A stretch of 64,000 nt of DNA from Streptomyces iranensis (GCF_017874715.1 NZ_JAGGLR010000009.1:248001-312000); one strand, 5' to 3'; shown: positions 50,852-60,148, counted from the first letter of the stretch. A program made the numbers and translations. The notes: generated from the letters alone by a model not told the origin.

Positions 50852-51667
50852 TCAGGGCTTGCGGGCCACCGCTCCGTACATCGCGATGTCCTCGTCCTTG
50901 ATGTCCTCGGTGACGGTGGCGTCCGGGCGCCACTTGTGGACCTGGGTGAGGCCGGGCTCGACCAGCTCCAGGCCGCCGAAGAACCGCTCGGCCTCGGCCT
51001 CGGTGCGCAGCCGCATGGGCATGTCGCGGGCCGCGTACTCACGGGCGACCCGGGCCACCTCGTCCGGCGCGAAGTCGGCGGTGCCGATGGACATCGCCAG
51101 ATAGCTGCCGGAGGGCAGCGGCTCCAGAAGGCGGTTGACGATTCCGTAGGCGTCGTCCTTGTCCAGGACGAAGTGCACGATGGCGATCACCGTCAGGGCG
51201 ACCGGCTGCGTCAGATCGAGGGTCTCGCGGAGCTCGGCGGCCTCCAGGATGGTGGCGGGCTCGCACATGTCCGCCTCGACATAGGCGGTCCTGCCCTCGG
51301 GGGTGCTGGCGAGCAGGCCCTGGGAGAGCGTGAGGACGATGGGGTCGTTGTCCACGTAGACGACCCGGGAGTCCGGGGCCACCGCCTGGGCGATCTCATG
51401 GAGGTTGGGCGAGGTGGGGATGCCGGTGCCGATGTCGAGGAACTGCCGGATGCCCGCCTCTTCGGCCAGGTAGCGCACGGCCCGGTTCATGAAGTCGCGG
51501 TTGGCCCGCATATGGATCGGCAGGGCGGGCCACTCGCGGGACATGGCGATGCCCGCTTCCTTGTCGGCCGGGTAGTAGTCCTTACCCCCGAGGATGTAGT
51601 CGTAGATACGTGCCGAATGCGCACTCTCGGTGTCGATGCGGTCGGCCGACCATCCGTTGTCGCTCAA
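50852..51667 (-). CDS. SAM-dependent methyltransferase, Methyltransf_19 (DUF574) family
   Basis: A 271-residue protein of a family abundant in streptomycetes. The family head is SARIYDYILGGKDYYPAD, then the SAM-binding motif FLDIGTGIPTSPN (77-89), DNDPIVL and ALTVIAIVHFV. TTG 51667 is preceded by GGGAGGGG. Cellular substrates of this family are not established. It sits downstream of the DUF397/WhiJ-like pair in the same direction, with 102 bp between, and such grouping is common, which suggests a regulatory rather than metabolic role. Confidence 0.88.
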   Translation of the reverse strand: MSDNGWSADRIDTESAHSARIYDYILGGKDYYPADKEAGIAMSREWPALPIHMRANRDFMNRAVRYLAEEAGIRQFLDIGTGIPTSPNLHEIAQAVAPDSRVVYVDNDPIVLTLSQGLLASTPEGRTAYVEADMCEPATILEAAELRETLDLTQPVALTVIAIVHFVLDKDDAYGIVNRLLEPLPSGSYLAMSIGTADFAPDEVARVAREYAARDMPMRLRTEAEAERFFGGLELVEPGLTQVHKWRPDATVTEDIKDEDIAMYGAVARKP

Positions 51668-51769
51668 GGCGTCCCCTCCCAGTGGATCGTCAGTTCGCTG
51701 TCGGTGTGGCCCCCGGTCGCGCGGGCCGGGACGGGCCCGCGCGACCGGGAAGGATGCGGTGCCGTGGCG

Positions 51770-52006
51770 CTAGCAGAGGAAGTCGGCGTCGCCGGCCTTC
51801 ACACCCGCCAGAAACCGGGTCATCTCGTTCGTGGTGAAAACCAGTGCGGGGCCGTCGGGGTCGGTCGACTGACGCAGCGCCACCCGTCCGTCGTACAGCT
51901 TCTTGGCTTCGACACAGGCGCCGCCGGCGTCGTCGCTCCACGGCTTGGACCAGCCCAGGGTGCCGAGGTCGTGGGAGGGCATGCCGCTGCGTATGTGGTG
52001 GTGCAC
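51770..52006 (-). CDS. DUF397 small protein
   Basis: A 78-residue protein with the DUF397 pattern: WSKPWSDDAGGACVEAKKL, VALRQSTDPDGPALVFT, then a helix ending FLAGVKAGDADFLC. GTG 52006, with AAGGAG 7 bp before it, lies one base after the stop of the WhiJ-like gene; ATG 51982 lacks a ribosome site. DUF397 proteins are the small partners of WhiJ-type regulators in streptomycetes and are thought to modulate their DNA binding. Confidence 0.88.
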   Translation of the reverse strand: MHHHIRSGMPSHDLGTLGWSKPWSDDAGGACVEAKKLYDGRVALRQSTDPDGPALVFTTNEMTRFLAGVKAGDADFLC

Positions 52007-52007
52007 T

Positions 52008-52883
52008 TCAGAGCTCCTTGCGAATTGCGCCGAGGACGGCCTCGGTTTTCCTGGCGGGCACCGACTGGGCGCCCATCCGGTCCAGGACCTCGCGATACAC
52101 CACCACGTCGTCCTCCTTGTCCAGATACACCGCGCCGACCAGGCCGCTGAGGTAGACGATGTCGGGCAGCTCCGGAGCCCTGAACCGGAAGACATGGAAC
52201 GCACCGGCCCGCATGGCCGGATGCGGGCCGCTCCCGAACGGCATGATCTGCACGGTCACCTGGGGAAGGGCGCTGACCTCGATCAGATGGTCGATCTGGG
52301 CGCGCATCACGGCCGGGCCCCCGACCGGCCACCTCAGCACCGTCTCGTCCATCACGACCCACAGTCGGGGAGGGGATTCCCGGGACAGCAGTTCCTGGCG
52401 CTGCATGCGCAGGGCGACCCTGCGCTCGGTGGCCTCCGACGGAGCGTGCGGGTTTCCGGCGCTGAGCAGCGCACGGGCGTAGTCCTCGGTCTGCAGCAAC
52501 CCGTGGACGAACTGCGCCTCGTAGGCGCGGATCTGAAGCGCCGCCTGCTCCAGGTTCAGATACGCGGCGAACCAGTCCGGCATCACATCGCGATAGGTGT
52601 GCCACCAGCCGCGCTTGTTGGCCTCGCGGACCGACTTCAGGAAGGTGTCGAGCTCATGCCGGTCGGTGATGCCGTACGTCTGGAGCAGCTTCTCCACGTC
52701 CGCGAGTCTGAGCCGGGCCACCTTGGCGGCTTCCATCCTGCGGATCGTGGAGTGGCTGACCCCGATCGCCACACCCGCCTGGTCGTAGGTCAGGCCGGCG
52801 CGCGTCCGCAGCTCCTCCAGCTGCCTGCCCAGGATCATGCGGAGGACAGAGGGGGCACCGCCCCACGCGGTTTCCGCCGCCAA
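52008..52883 (-). CDS. XRE-family regulator with DUF5753 domain (WhiJ-like)
   Basis: A 291-residue DNA-binding protein. Helix-turn-helix at about residues 18-70 (LEELRTRAGLTYDQAGVAIGVSHSTIRRMEAA), then the DUF5753 domain from about 95 (YLNLEQAALQIRAYEAQFVHGLLQTEDYARAL) to the end. This is the WhiJ-like class, which governs development or secondary metabolism and works with DUF397 and an AbaA-type ATPase. TTG 52883 has GGGAGG 8 bp before it. The divergent ATPase gene at 53128 completes the set. Confidence 0.9.
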   Translation of the reverse strand: MAAETAWGGAPSVLRMILGRQLEELRTRAGLTYDQAGVAIGVSHSTIRRMEAAKVARLRLADVEKLLQTYGITDRHELDTFLKSVREANKRGWWHTYRDVMPDWFAAYLNLEQAALQIRAYEAQFVHGLLQTEDYARALLSAGNPHAPSEATERRVALRMQRQELLSRESPPRLWVVMDETVLRWPVGGPAVMRAQIDHLIEVSALPQVTVQIMPFGSGPHPAMRAGAFHVFRFRAPELPDIVYLSGLVGAVYLDKEDDVVVYREVLDRMGAQSVPARKTEAVLGAIRKEL

Positions 52884-52963
52884 CGCTCTTACCTCCCCAC
52901 ACCGGGCTACGGCTGCAGTCTGTCACGGTCACCGGCCGCGGGAACGGCATCCCCTCGATGGCA

Positions 52964-52994
52964 ACTTGCAATTTTCAATTTACCGCTTGCAAGT
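52964..52994. promoter_or_regulatory. AT-rich dyad between WhiJ-like and ATPase genes
   Basis: ACTTGCAA (52964-52971) and TTGCAAGT (52987-52994) form perfect 8-bp arms around a 15-bp AT-rich spacer. It is the least GC-rich stretch of this region and lies in the divergent promoter (52884-53127), which suggests a binding site for the WhiJ-like regulator. Confidence 0.65.
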
Positions 52995-53127
52995 CGTTCG
53001 TTGCACCTGTCACAGTGGTAACACCGTCCGATCACGGTGGGAACGCTTGCGTGGGTACGTCCGTAGGCACTGCGCAGTGCGGGAACGGCACGGTCATGAT
53101 GCGCAGGCAGACGAAAGGCGGCCGCTC

Positions 53128-53589
53128 GTGGCTCCCCTCGCCCTTCCCCTGACTCCCCTTCGGACGTCCCGGGAGCAGGACACCCACCCGGGATGTGCTT
53201 TACGGCTTCCGGCCACCGCCTCCGCGGTGCGCACGATCCGCGCGGCCGTGCGCGAGCGGCTGTGTGCCTGGGGCGTGAGCGCCCAAGTGTGCGACGACGC
53301 GCTCCTCGTGGTCTCCGAGCTGGTCACCAACGTGATCACGCATACGGTCAGCGATCACCTGGAGTGCAGGCTGAGCCTCGGCGCGGGACATCTGCGCCTC
53401 GAGGTCGAGGACGAGATCCGGGCCCGCACCCTCCCCGCGCCACGCACCCCCGACCCAGATGAGCACTGCGGACGAGGGCTTCTGCTGGTCGGCGCGGTGA
53501 GCAGCGCCTGGGGCGTCCGGGACGCCCCGCACGGGCCGGGGCGGATCGTATGGGCCGAGCTGCCGTCGCGCACGGAAGAGTGTCACTGA
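53128..53589 (+). CDS. Anti-sigma-factor-like ATP-binding protein (HATPase_c_2)
   Basis: A 153-residue GHKL ATPase-fold protein without a histidine kinase core. The N box is LLVVSELVTNVITHT and the G region HCGRGLLLVGAVSSAWG. Such proteins bind ATP and act as anti-sigma factors or phosphotransfer modulators. In streptomycetes the divergent arrangement with WhiJ-like and DUF397 genes is recurrent (abaA-type loci). GTG 53128 is the likely start (GAAAGGCGG upstream). It is followed 3 bp later by a small gene. Confidence 0.85.
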   Translation: MAPLALPLTPLRTSREQDTHPGCALRLPATASAVRTIRAAVRERLCAWGVSAQVCDDALLVVSELVTNVITHTVSDHLECRLSLGAGHLRLEVEDEIRARTLPAPRTPDPDEHCGRGLLLVGAVSSAWGVRDAPHGPGRIVWAELPSRTEECH

Positions 53590-53592
53590 CTC

Positions 53593-54078
53593 ATGGACCG
53601 ACAGTTTGTTGCCCCCGAGGCACCTGAGGCACGTGAGATGCCTGAGGCCCCATCACTCGGTGCGGCGAGCCTCTGGCGAGGCCACCGCGGACGCCTGCGG
53701 CTCCCCGACGGACTTCCCGCCAGACTGGGATACGACGCGGTCGGGATGCCCACGGACATCGGCAGGCGGGTCATGAAGTGTCTGCCCCGCATCGGCTGTG
53801 TCTTCGCCGACGACCAGCGGTGGTGGTGGATCGTGCCGTCGGGGTCGAACATCGACGTCGCCTGGCCGCTGTTCACCAGCTACGCGGTCGGGGCGCGGAT
53901 GACCGACCTGAGCGGCGAGTACTCCGGGCGTTCCCGCCTCCCCCGCCTGATCCATCACCCCCAGGACGACTCGCCGTACACACCGCCGATTCCGCTGTAC
54001 TTCATGACCTGTCATATCGCGGGCATCCAGCCCCGCTGGTCACCGGGGGACGCCTCCGGGCCACCCCAGGCGATCTAG
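53593..54078 (+). CDS. Hypothetical protein
   Basis: A 161-residue protein I do not recognise. It has no signal peptide or membrane helix. The middle part, PRIGCVFADDQRWWWIVPSGSNIDVAWP, is Trp-rich, and the end is Pro-rich (PQDDSPYTPPIPLYF). It starts 3 bp after the ATPase stop and is probably co-transcribed with it. High codon bias for G/C at third positions supports it as a real gene. Confidence 0.6.
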   Translation: MDRQFVAPEAPEAREMPEAPSLGAASLWRGHRGRLRLPDGLPARLGYDAVGMPTDIGRRVMKCLPRIGCVFADDQRWWWIVPSGSNIDVAWPLFTSYAVGARMTDLSGEYSGRSRLPRLIHHPQDDSPYTPPIPLYFMTCHIAGIQPRWSPGDASGPPQAI

Positions 54079-54122
54079 AACCCTCCCGCGCACTGCTGCT
54101 CCGCACGCGACCCTGCCCGTCC

Positions 54123-54134
54123 GACAACGTTGTC
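54123..54134. promoter_or_regulatory. Palindromic operator before the GH2 gene
   Basis: GACAACGTTGTC is a perfect 12-bp palindrome with the central CG typical of LacI-family sites. It is 119 bp before GTG 54253 in an intergenic region of 174 bp with nothing else recognised. The binding regulator is not known; the LacI gene at 47620 has a different site. Confidence 0.65.
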
Positions 54135-54252
54135 CCAAGGTATGGACAAATACTGGAGTGAGTGCTCTGGTATTGCGTGCAGCAAGTGTTCCCTGTGGAA
54201 GAGTTCCGCCGTCCTCCGGGCGGCGGCGCCAACCGGACCATGGAGCAGCAGC

Positions 54253-56625
54253 GTGCTGAGACACTTGTTCCTTCGCTTCCCCTCCCTCCTCCGTCCAAGA
54301 CGGACCTGGCGGCGGCGCGTGGCCGCCGTCGTGGTCCCCGCGCTGGCCGCCACCGGTCTGCTCGTCTCCGGTGCCGGCCCCTCCCACGCCGCCCAGGCCT
54401 GGGATCCCAAACCCTCCCCGATGACGACCCCGTGGACGAACCAGGTCCCGGTCGACAACCCCCTGCCGGAGTATCCGCGCCCCCAGCTCACCCGGCCCGA
54501 CTGGTCCCCCCTCAACGGGATCTGGGACTTCGCGGTCACCTCCCGCGACGCCGGACAGCCGGCCACGTTCGGTGAGCAGATCCGGGTGCCGTTCGCGCCC
54601 GAGTCCGCGCTCTCCGGCGTCCAGCGCAAGATCACCCAGAATGACAAGCTCTGGTACAAGCGCAGCTTCACGGTCCCCTCCGGCTGGAACGGCCGCCGCG
54701 TCCAGCTCAACTTCGGCGCGTCCGACTGGGAGACCACGGTCTGGGTCAACGGCAAGCAGGCGGGCGCCGCCCACCGTGGCGGCTACGACGCCTTCTCGTA
54801 CGACATCACCCCCCTGCTGAACGGCGGCACCAACACCATCGTCATCTCCGTGTACGACCCCACGGAGACCGGCGGTCAGGCCATCGGCAAACAGCGCGTC
54901 CAGGACGTCACCCCGCACCCCGGCAAGAGCATCGTCTACACCGCCTCGTCCGGGATCTGGCAGACCGTCTGGCTGGAGCCCACCGCCCCCGCGCACATCA
55001 CCCGCCTGGACATGGTCCCGCGCCTGGAGGACAACACCCTGCGGGTCACGGTGCGCGGCGCCGGAGGAGCCGACGGCGCGGGCGTCAAGGTCACCGTCTC
55101 CAGCGGCGGTACGACGGTCGGCAGCGCCACCGGCACCGTGGGCGCCGAGCTCTCCGTGCCGGTGCCGAACGCCCATCTGTGGACGCCGGAGGACCCGTTC
55201 CTGTACGACGTCACGGCCGAGCTCACCGGCGCCACCGGAGCCGACAAGGTCGGCGGCTACACCGGCATGCGGTCGATCGCGGTGAAGGACGTGGGCGGGG
55301 TCCGGCGGCCGGTGCTCAACGGCAAGTTCGTCTTCCAGACCGGCACCCTGGACCAGGGCTACTGGCCGGACGGCATCTACACCGCGCCCACCGACGAGGC
55401 CCTCAAGTACGACCTGCAGAAACACAAGGACCTGGGCTTCAACATGGTCCGCAAGCACATCAAGGTCGAGCCGCAGCGGTGGTTCTACTGGGCGGACCGG
55501 CTCGGGCTGCTGGTGTGGCAGGACATGCCCTCGATGGACAGCGGCAAGACCCCGGACACCGCGGCCCGCACCCAGTGGGAGAGCGAGTACCGCACCATCA
55601 TCGACCAGCACCGCAGCTCGCCCGCGCTCATCCAGTGGGTGGACCAGAACGAGGGCTGGGGCCAGTACGACCAGGCCCGCATCGCCGACATGGTCAAGGC
55701 GTACGACCCCTCGCGCCTGGTCGACAACATGAGCGGCGTCAACTGCTGCGCCGCCAAGGACGGCGGCAACGGCGACGTCATCGACAACCACAACTACGTC
55801 GGGCCCGGCAACACCCCGGCGGAGTCGGTGCGCGCCTCGGTGCTCGGGGAGTACGGGGGCCTGGGCTACCGGGTGCCCGGCCATGAGTGGTATCCGGGTG
55901 GCGGGTTCAGCTACGAGGACCAGCCGAGCGTCTCCGCGCTCAACAACCGGCTCGTCGGCCTGCTCGACGGGATCCGGGAGAGCGGTATGCCCGCCGGCGG
56001 TCTGTCGGCCTCCGTCTACACCCAGATCACGGACGTGGAGAACGAGGCCAACGGGCTGATGTCCTACGACCGCCAGGTGGTCAAGGTCGACCAGGCCCGG
56101 GTCCGGGCCGCCAACCAGGCCCTCATCACGGCCTCCCGGTCGACCGGCGCCACGGTGAAACTGCCCGTCGGGCAGAACGTGTCGATCCGGGTCACCACCC
56201 CCGGCTACACCGACCGCTACATCCGCCACTACGACGGGCTGGGCTTCACCGAGGTGGTGAACCAGGCCAGCGCCGATCTGCTGAAGCGGGACGCCACCTG
56301 GACGGTCAGGCAGGGTCTCGCCAACAAGCTCTGCTACTCCTTCGAGTCCCGCAACTACCCCGGTGAGTATCTGCGCCACCGCGACTTCCGCGTCCGGCGC
56401 GAGGCGGGTGACGGCTCCACCGGGTACAAGGAGGACGCCACCTGGTGCCCGACCCAGGGCAGCGGTGGCATCCGGATGTCGGCCGCCAACTTCCCCGGGC
56501 AGTATCTGCGGCACATCAACGCCGAGCTGTGGCTGGCCCAGTCCGGCGGTACCCACGCCTGGGACAGCCCGGCCAGTTTCACCGAGGACACCACCTGGGC
56601 GATCGAGTCGCCCTGGGCTCCCTAG
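54253..56625 (+). CDS. Secreted glycoside hydrolase family 2 enzyme with AbfB-like C-terminal domain
   Basis: A 790-residue exported enzyme. The N-terminus carries RRTWRRR followed by a hydrophobic stretch ending SHAAQA (about residues 20-50), possibly Tat-dependent. GH2 sugar-binding, beta-sandwich and barrel domains follow: LNGIWDFAV, GRRVQLNFGASDW, and the catalytic acid Glu467 in WVDQNEGWG, with Glu533 in GEYGG as likely nucleophile. The last 150 residues (YIRHYDGLGF, YLRHRDFRVRRE, YLRHINAELWL) are AbfB-type arabinose-binding repeats. Substrate is probably a plant or fungal polysaccharide side chain. GTG 54253 has GGAG 7 bp before it. Confidence 0.87.
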   Translation: MLRHLFLRFPSLLRPRRTWRRRVAAVVVPALAATGLLVSGAGPSHAAQAWDPKPSPMTTPWTNQVPVDNPLPEYPRPQLTRPDWSPLNGIWDFAVTSRDAGQPATFGEQIRVPFAPESALSGVQRKITQNDKLWYKRSFTVPSGWNGRRVQLNFGASDWETTVWVNGKQAGAAHRGGYDAFSYDITPLLNGGTNTIVISVYDPTETGGQAIGKQRVQDVTPHPGKSIVYTASSGIWQTVWLEPTAPAHITRLDMVPRLEDNTLRVTVRGAGGADGAGVKVTVSSGGTTVGSATGTVGAELSVPVPNAHLWTPEDPFLYDVTAELTGATGADKVGGYTGMRSIAVKDVGGVRRPVLNGKFVFQTGTLDQGYWPDGIYTAPTDEALKYDLQKHKDLGFNMVRKHIKVEPQRWFYWADRLGLLVWQDMPSMDSGKTPDTAARTQWESEYRTIIDQHRSSPALIQWVDQNEGWGQYDQARIADMVKAYDPSRLVDNMSGVNCCAAKDGGNGDVIDNHNYVGPGNTPAESVRASVLGEYGGLGYRVPGHEWYPGGGFSYEDQPSVSALNNRLVGLLDGIRESGMPAGGLSASVYTQITDVENEANGLMSYDRQVVKVDQARVRAANQALITASRSTGATVKLPVGQNVSIRVTTPGYTDRYIRHYDGLGFTEVVNQASADLLKRDATWTVRQGLANKLCYSFESRNYPGEYLRHRDFRVRREAGDGSTGYKEDATWCPTQGSGGIRMSAANFPGQYLRHINAELWLAQSGGTHAWDSPASFTEDTTWAIESPWAP

Positions 56626-56634
56626 CACGACCGC

Positions 56635-56693
56635 CGCGGGCCCAGATCGACGGGCCCGCGCCCTCGGCGGCCGCCCTCGCGCGGGCGGCCGCC
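56635..56693. terminator. Double hairpin between GH2 and GH76 genes
   Basis: CGCGGGCCC (56635-56643) pairs with GGGCCCGCG (56652-56660). GGCGGCCGCCC (56666-56676) pairs with GGGCGGCCGCC (56683-56693). Both stems are perfect, 9 and 11 bp. Confidence 0.85.
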
Positions 56694-56750
56694 ACTTCTC
56701 TCCTCCCCCACGCTTCAGCGCACGGCCCCCCATGGAAAGGCGGGTACGTC

Positions 56751-58601
56751 ATGTCAGCGCGGCTCCACCGTGTCCTCCACGGACTCCTGACCCTGGCCAT
56801 CGCCCTGGCCGGGCTGGTCGCCCTCCCCACGCCGTCCCGTGCCGCCACCCCGGTCTGCGCACTGGCGTGCGACACCCTGGACCCCTCGAAGGCGCAGCGC
56901 GACACCTTCCCCGTACCGAATGTGAACCTCAATGGCCGGACCCTGAAGTTGCACGTCTCCGACCCCGACTCCATGGCCTGGGCCAGTATCGACAACGGTG
57001 TGGCGGGCGACGCGGTCTGGCTGGACCGGTCCTGGGACCGGGGCGCCACCTGGGAGGGACTGCTCGGCAAGGCGAGCATCCCCGGCACCTGGACCGGCAC
57101 CCGCACCCTGATGTACAACCTCACCGACCCGGTGGGCCACCGGCGCGGCTGGCTCCGTGCCTGCGGTGACGCCGCCGGTGTCACCTGCACCGACTGGGTC
57201 CACCCCAAGGTGTGCGACGGCACGTTCTGCGACGGCGCCGACCCCGCCACCGCGGCGGGCGACGACCGCCCGGTGCCCTCCACCACTCTGTTCGGGCGGA
57301 CCATCAGCCTCCATGTCGACCAGAAGAATTCGATGGCGTGGGGCGTCATCGAAAGCGGTGGCGCGGGCGACGAGATCTGGCTCGACCGCTCCTGGGACAC
57401 CGGCGCCACCTGGCCCGAGGGCTCCTCCCTGGGCCGTACGAGCGTGGCGTCGGGCAAGACCTCGACACGGACTGCCATGTTCGCCACCCGGGATCCGCGC
57501 GGGCTGATGTTCGGCGGGGCGGTCCGGGCGTGCGGCCGTGCGGCCGCCCACCAAGAGGGCAGTTGCACGGCCTGGGTCAGGCCCGCGCCGAGCCGGGCGC
57601 GCGCCGCGGCGGACGCGCTGATGGCGTCGTACCACACCTACGAGGGCTGGTGGCGCAGCAGTTGGTGGAACTCGGCCGTCGCGGTCACCTCGCTCATCGA
57701 CTTCGCCCAGCGCACCGGGCGGCACGACTACGACTGGGTCATCGCCCGCACCTTCGAGCAGAACCGCGGCACCTTCGCCCCGGGCGAGCGCAGCTCCGAC
57801 GCGGTGGAGGGCCACTTCATCAGCCGCGCCATCGACGACGCCGCCTGGTGGGGCGTGGCCTGGCTGGCCGCGTACGACCACACCCATGAACGGCGCTACC
57901 TGGACGAGGCGGTCACCATTGCCACCTACGTCCACCAGTACTGGGACACCGGCAGCTGCGGCGGCGGTGTGTGGTGGGACCGGGAGCGCACCTACAAGAA
58001 CGCCGTGACCAACGGGCTGTACCTGTGGCTGACCACATCACTGCACCAGCGGATCTCCGGCGACTCCGTGTGGGGCGGCCGGGCGGCCACGGCGGCGACC
58101 TGGTATCTCGACAGCGGCCTGATCAACAGCGCGGGCCTGGTCAACGACGGGCTGACCGCAGGCTGCCGCAACAACGCCCAGACCGTGTGGAGTTACAACC
58201 AGGGCCTCGCCATCGGCGCCTTCACCCAACTGTGGCGGTCCACCGGCGACGAGCGGTACCTGGACACCGCCCGGCGCCTGGCCGATGCCGCGACCACCTC
58301 GGCGGCGCTGACCCGCGACGGCGTGCTGACCGAGTCCTGCGACACCGGTGGCAACGCGTGCGACGACAACCAGAAGCAGTTCAAGGGCGTCTTCATGCGC
58401 CACTTCGCCGACCTCGCTGACGCCACCGGATCCGCCACCTACCGGGCGTACGTCAAGAAGCAGGCCGACTCGATCTGGGCCACCGACCGCGACCCCCTCA
58501 ACCGGCTCGGCCAGCGCTGGGCGGGCACCGCCCCCAACCAGGTGGACTGGCGCACCCAGGCCAGTGCCCTTGGCGCGCTGACGGCCGCGGACGGCCTGTG
58601 A
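56751..58601 (+). CDS. Secreted glycoside hydrolase family 76 (alpha-1,6-mannanase type)
   Basis: A 616-residue exported enzyme. The signal peptide ends at about residue 32 (PSRAA). Two related modules of about 110 residues follow (SMAWASIDNGVAGDAVWLDRSWDRG and SMAWGVIESGGAGDEIWLDRSWDTG), an internal duplication. The GH76 (alpha/alpha)6 domain starts at about 290, with HTYEGWWRSSWWNSAV and the catalytic Asp pair Asp362-Asp363 in AIDDAAWWG, then YNQGLAIGAF. The family cleaves alpha-1,6-mannan backbones. ATG 56751 has GGAAAGGCGGG upstream. The function of the duplicated modules is not known; binding is plausible. Confidence 0.9.
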   Translation: MSARLHRVLHGLLTLAIALAGLVALPTPSRAATPVCALACDTLDPSKAQRDTFPVPNVNLNGRTLKLHVSDPDSMAWASIDNGVAGDAVWLDRSWDRGATWEGLLGKASIPGTWTGTRTLMYNLTDPVGHRRGWLRACGDAAGVTCTDWVHPKVCDGTFCDGADPATAAGDDRPVPSTTLFGRTISLHVDQKNSMAWGVIESGGAGDEIWLDRSWDTGATWPEGSSLGRTSVASGKTSTRTAMFATRDPRGLMFGGAVRACGRAAAHQEGSCTAWVRPAPSRARAAADALMASYHTYEGWWRSSWWNSAVAVTSLIDFAQRTGRHDYDWVIARTFEQNRGTFAPGERSSDAVEGHFISRAIDDAAWWGVAWLAAYDHTHERRYLDEAVTIATYVHQYWDTGSCGGGVWWDRERTYKNAVTNGLYLWLTTSLHQRISGDSVWGGRAATAATWYLDSGLINSAGLVNDGLTAGCRNNAQTVWSYNQGLAIGAFTQLWRSTGDERYLDTARRLADAATTSAALTRDGVLTESCDTGGNACDDNQKQFKGVFMRHFADLADATGSATYRAYVKKQADSIWATDRDPLNRLGQRWAGTAPNQVDWRTQASALGALTAADGL

Positions 58602-58660
58602 CCCCTTCCCCACAAACCAACCCTCACGAGCCGTACTCGCCTCGACGCAAGGAAGCGCCC

Positions 58661-60106
58661 ATGAGCCATCGCACCGCCCGCCGCCACGCGGCACTGCTCA
58701 CCGCCCTGCTCGCCATCCTGTGGGGCCTGATCTCCGCCCCGCCCGCCGCCACGGCGGCCCCGCACACCGCCGCCGCGGGCACCTTCCGCAACCCCCTCAA
58801 CACCGGCCCCGACCCCTTCGTGACCACCTGGAACGGCACCTACTACCTGACCACCACGCAGGGCGACAGCATCCGGATGTGGCGCTCCAACTCCCTGGGC
58901 ACCCTGCTCGACGCCGACCCCGTCACCGTGTGGACGGACACCGACGGCTCCCGCAACCAGCACATCTGGGCACCGGAGTTCTACCGCTTCGGCAACCGCT
59001 GGTACCTCTACTACACCGCCGACGACGGGGTCGACGACCACCACCGGCTCTATGTGCTGGAGTCCGACCGCGACGACCCGGCCGGTCCCTACCACTTCAA
59101 GTCCCGGCTGACGCCGCCCAACCACACCGCCGACTTCGCCATCGACCCCGGCATCCTCGAGCACAACGGGCGCCTCTACCTCGCCTACTCCGGTATCAAC
59201 CAGTACCAGCACAACGGCCTCAACATCGCTCCGATGTCCAACCCGTACACCGTCTCGGGCAACGCGGTCGCCATCAACGCGGCCGGCGGCTGCCAGGAGG
59301 TTCGCGAGGGCCCCGAGTTCCTCTACCGCAACGGCCGCACCTGGATGACGTACTCCACCTGCGACACGGGCAAGCCGGACTACCAGGTCTGGATGATGTC
59401 CCTGCCGTCCGCCGCCGACCCGCTCGTGCCCGGCAACTGGACCCAGCACTCCGGTGCGGTGTTCTCCCGCGCCGACGACCACGGCGTCTACGGGCCCGGC
59501 CACCACGCGTTCTTCCGCTCGCCCGACGGGAAGGAGGACTGGATCGTCTACCACGCCAAGAGCACATCGGTGAACACCTACTCCAACCGCACCACCCGCG
59601 CGCAGAAGATCACCTGGAACGCCGACGGCAGCCCGAACCTGGGCCGCCCGCTCGCCATGGGCGCCACCCAGGACCTGCCGTCCGGCGACCCGGGAGCGGG
59701 CACATACTGGATCAACGACGACAACCGGTCCAGCGGTGACGGAAGCGTGTCGTACACCGGCACCTGGAACTCGGGGACCGGCTGCGCCACCCAGTGCTTC
59801 TGGAGCGACGACCACTGGAGCGACCGGGCGGGCAACGCCGCCACCTTCTCCTTCACCGGCACCCGGATCGCCCTGCTGTCGGTCCGCGACACCGGCAACG
59901 GCATAGCCGCCCTCAGCATCGACGGCGGCCCCGAGCAACGCGTCGACTTCTACGGCGCGATCCGCACCGGCGAGACGCTGCAGTACCTCAGTCCCCGGCT
60001 CGCCTCCGGCCGGCACACCCTGCGCGTCCGGGTGACCGGCGAGCACAACGCCCAGTCGGGCGCCTCGTTCGTGAGCGTGGACCGCGCCGAGGTGTACACC
60101 CGCTGA
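58661..60106 (+). CDS. Secreted glycoside hydrolase family 43 enzyme
   Basis: A 481-residue exported enzyme; the signal peptide ends near residue 33 (TAA). The five-bladed propeller carries the three GH43 acids: Asp51 (GPDPF), Asp162 (AIDPG) and Glu216 (REGPEFLY). The C-terminal 120 residues form a separate beta-rich module (SVSYTGTWNSGTG, SRTLR-like repeats), probably carbohydrate binding. GH43 enzymes release arabinose, xylose or galactose from polysaccharides. ATG 58661 has AAGGAAG before it. It follows GH76 at 59 bp, so the two are likely one transcript ending at the hairpin at 60121. Confidence 0.92.
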   Translation: MSHRTARRHAALLTALLAILWGLISAPPAATAAPHTAAAGTFRNPLNTGPDPFVTTWNGTYYLTTTQGDSIRMWRSNSLGTLLDADPVTVWTDTDGSRNQHIWAPEFYRFGNRWYLYYTADDGVDDHHRLYVLESDRDDPAGPYHFKSRLTPPNHTADFAIDPGILEHNGRLYLAYSGINQYQHNGLNIAPMSNPYTVSGNAVAINAAGGCQEVREGPEFLYRNGRTWMTYSTCDTGKPDYQVWMMSLPSAADPLVPGNWTQHSGAVFSRADDHGVYGPGHHAFFRSPDGKEDWIVYHAKSTSVNTYSNRTTRAQKITWNADGSPNLGRPLAMGATQDLPSGDPGAGTYWINDDNRSSGDGSVSYTGTWNSGTGCATQCFWSDDHWSDRAGNAATFSFTGTRIALLSVRDTGNGIAALSIDGGPEQRVDFYGAIRTGETLQYLSPRLASGRHTLRVRVTGEHNAQSGASFVSVDRAEVYTR

Positions 60107-60120
60107 CACCCGGCACATCC

Positions 60121-60148
60121 GCGGCCCCCGCCCGGCGGCGGGGGCCGC
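60121..60148 (+). terminator. Hairpin after GH43
   Basis: GCGGCCCCCGCC (60121-60132) pairs with GGCGGGGGCCGC (60137-60148) around the 4-nt loop CGGC. It is a perfect 12-bp stem starting 14 bp after the GH43 stop. Confidence 0.88.
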
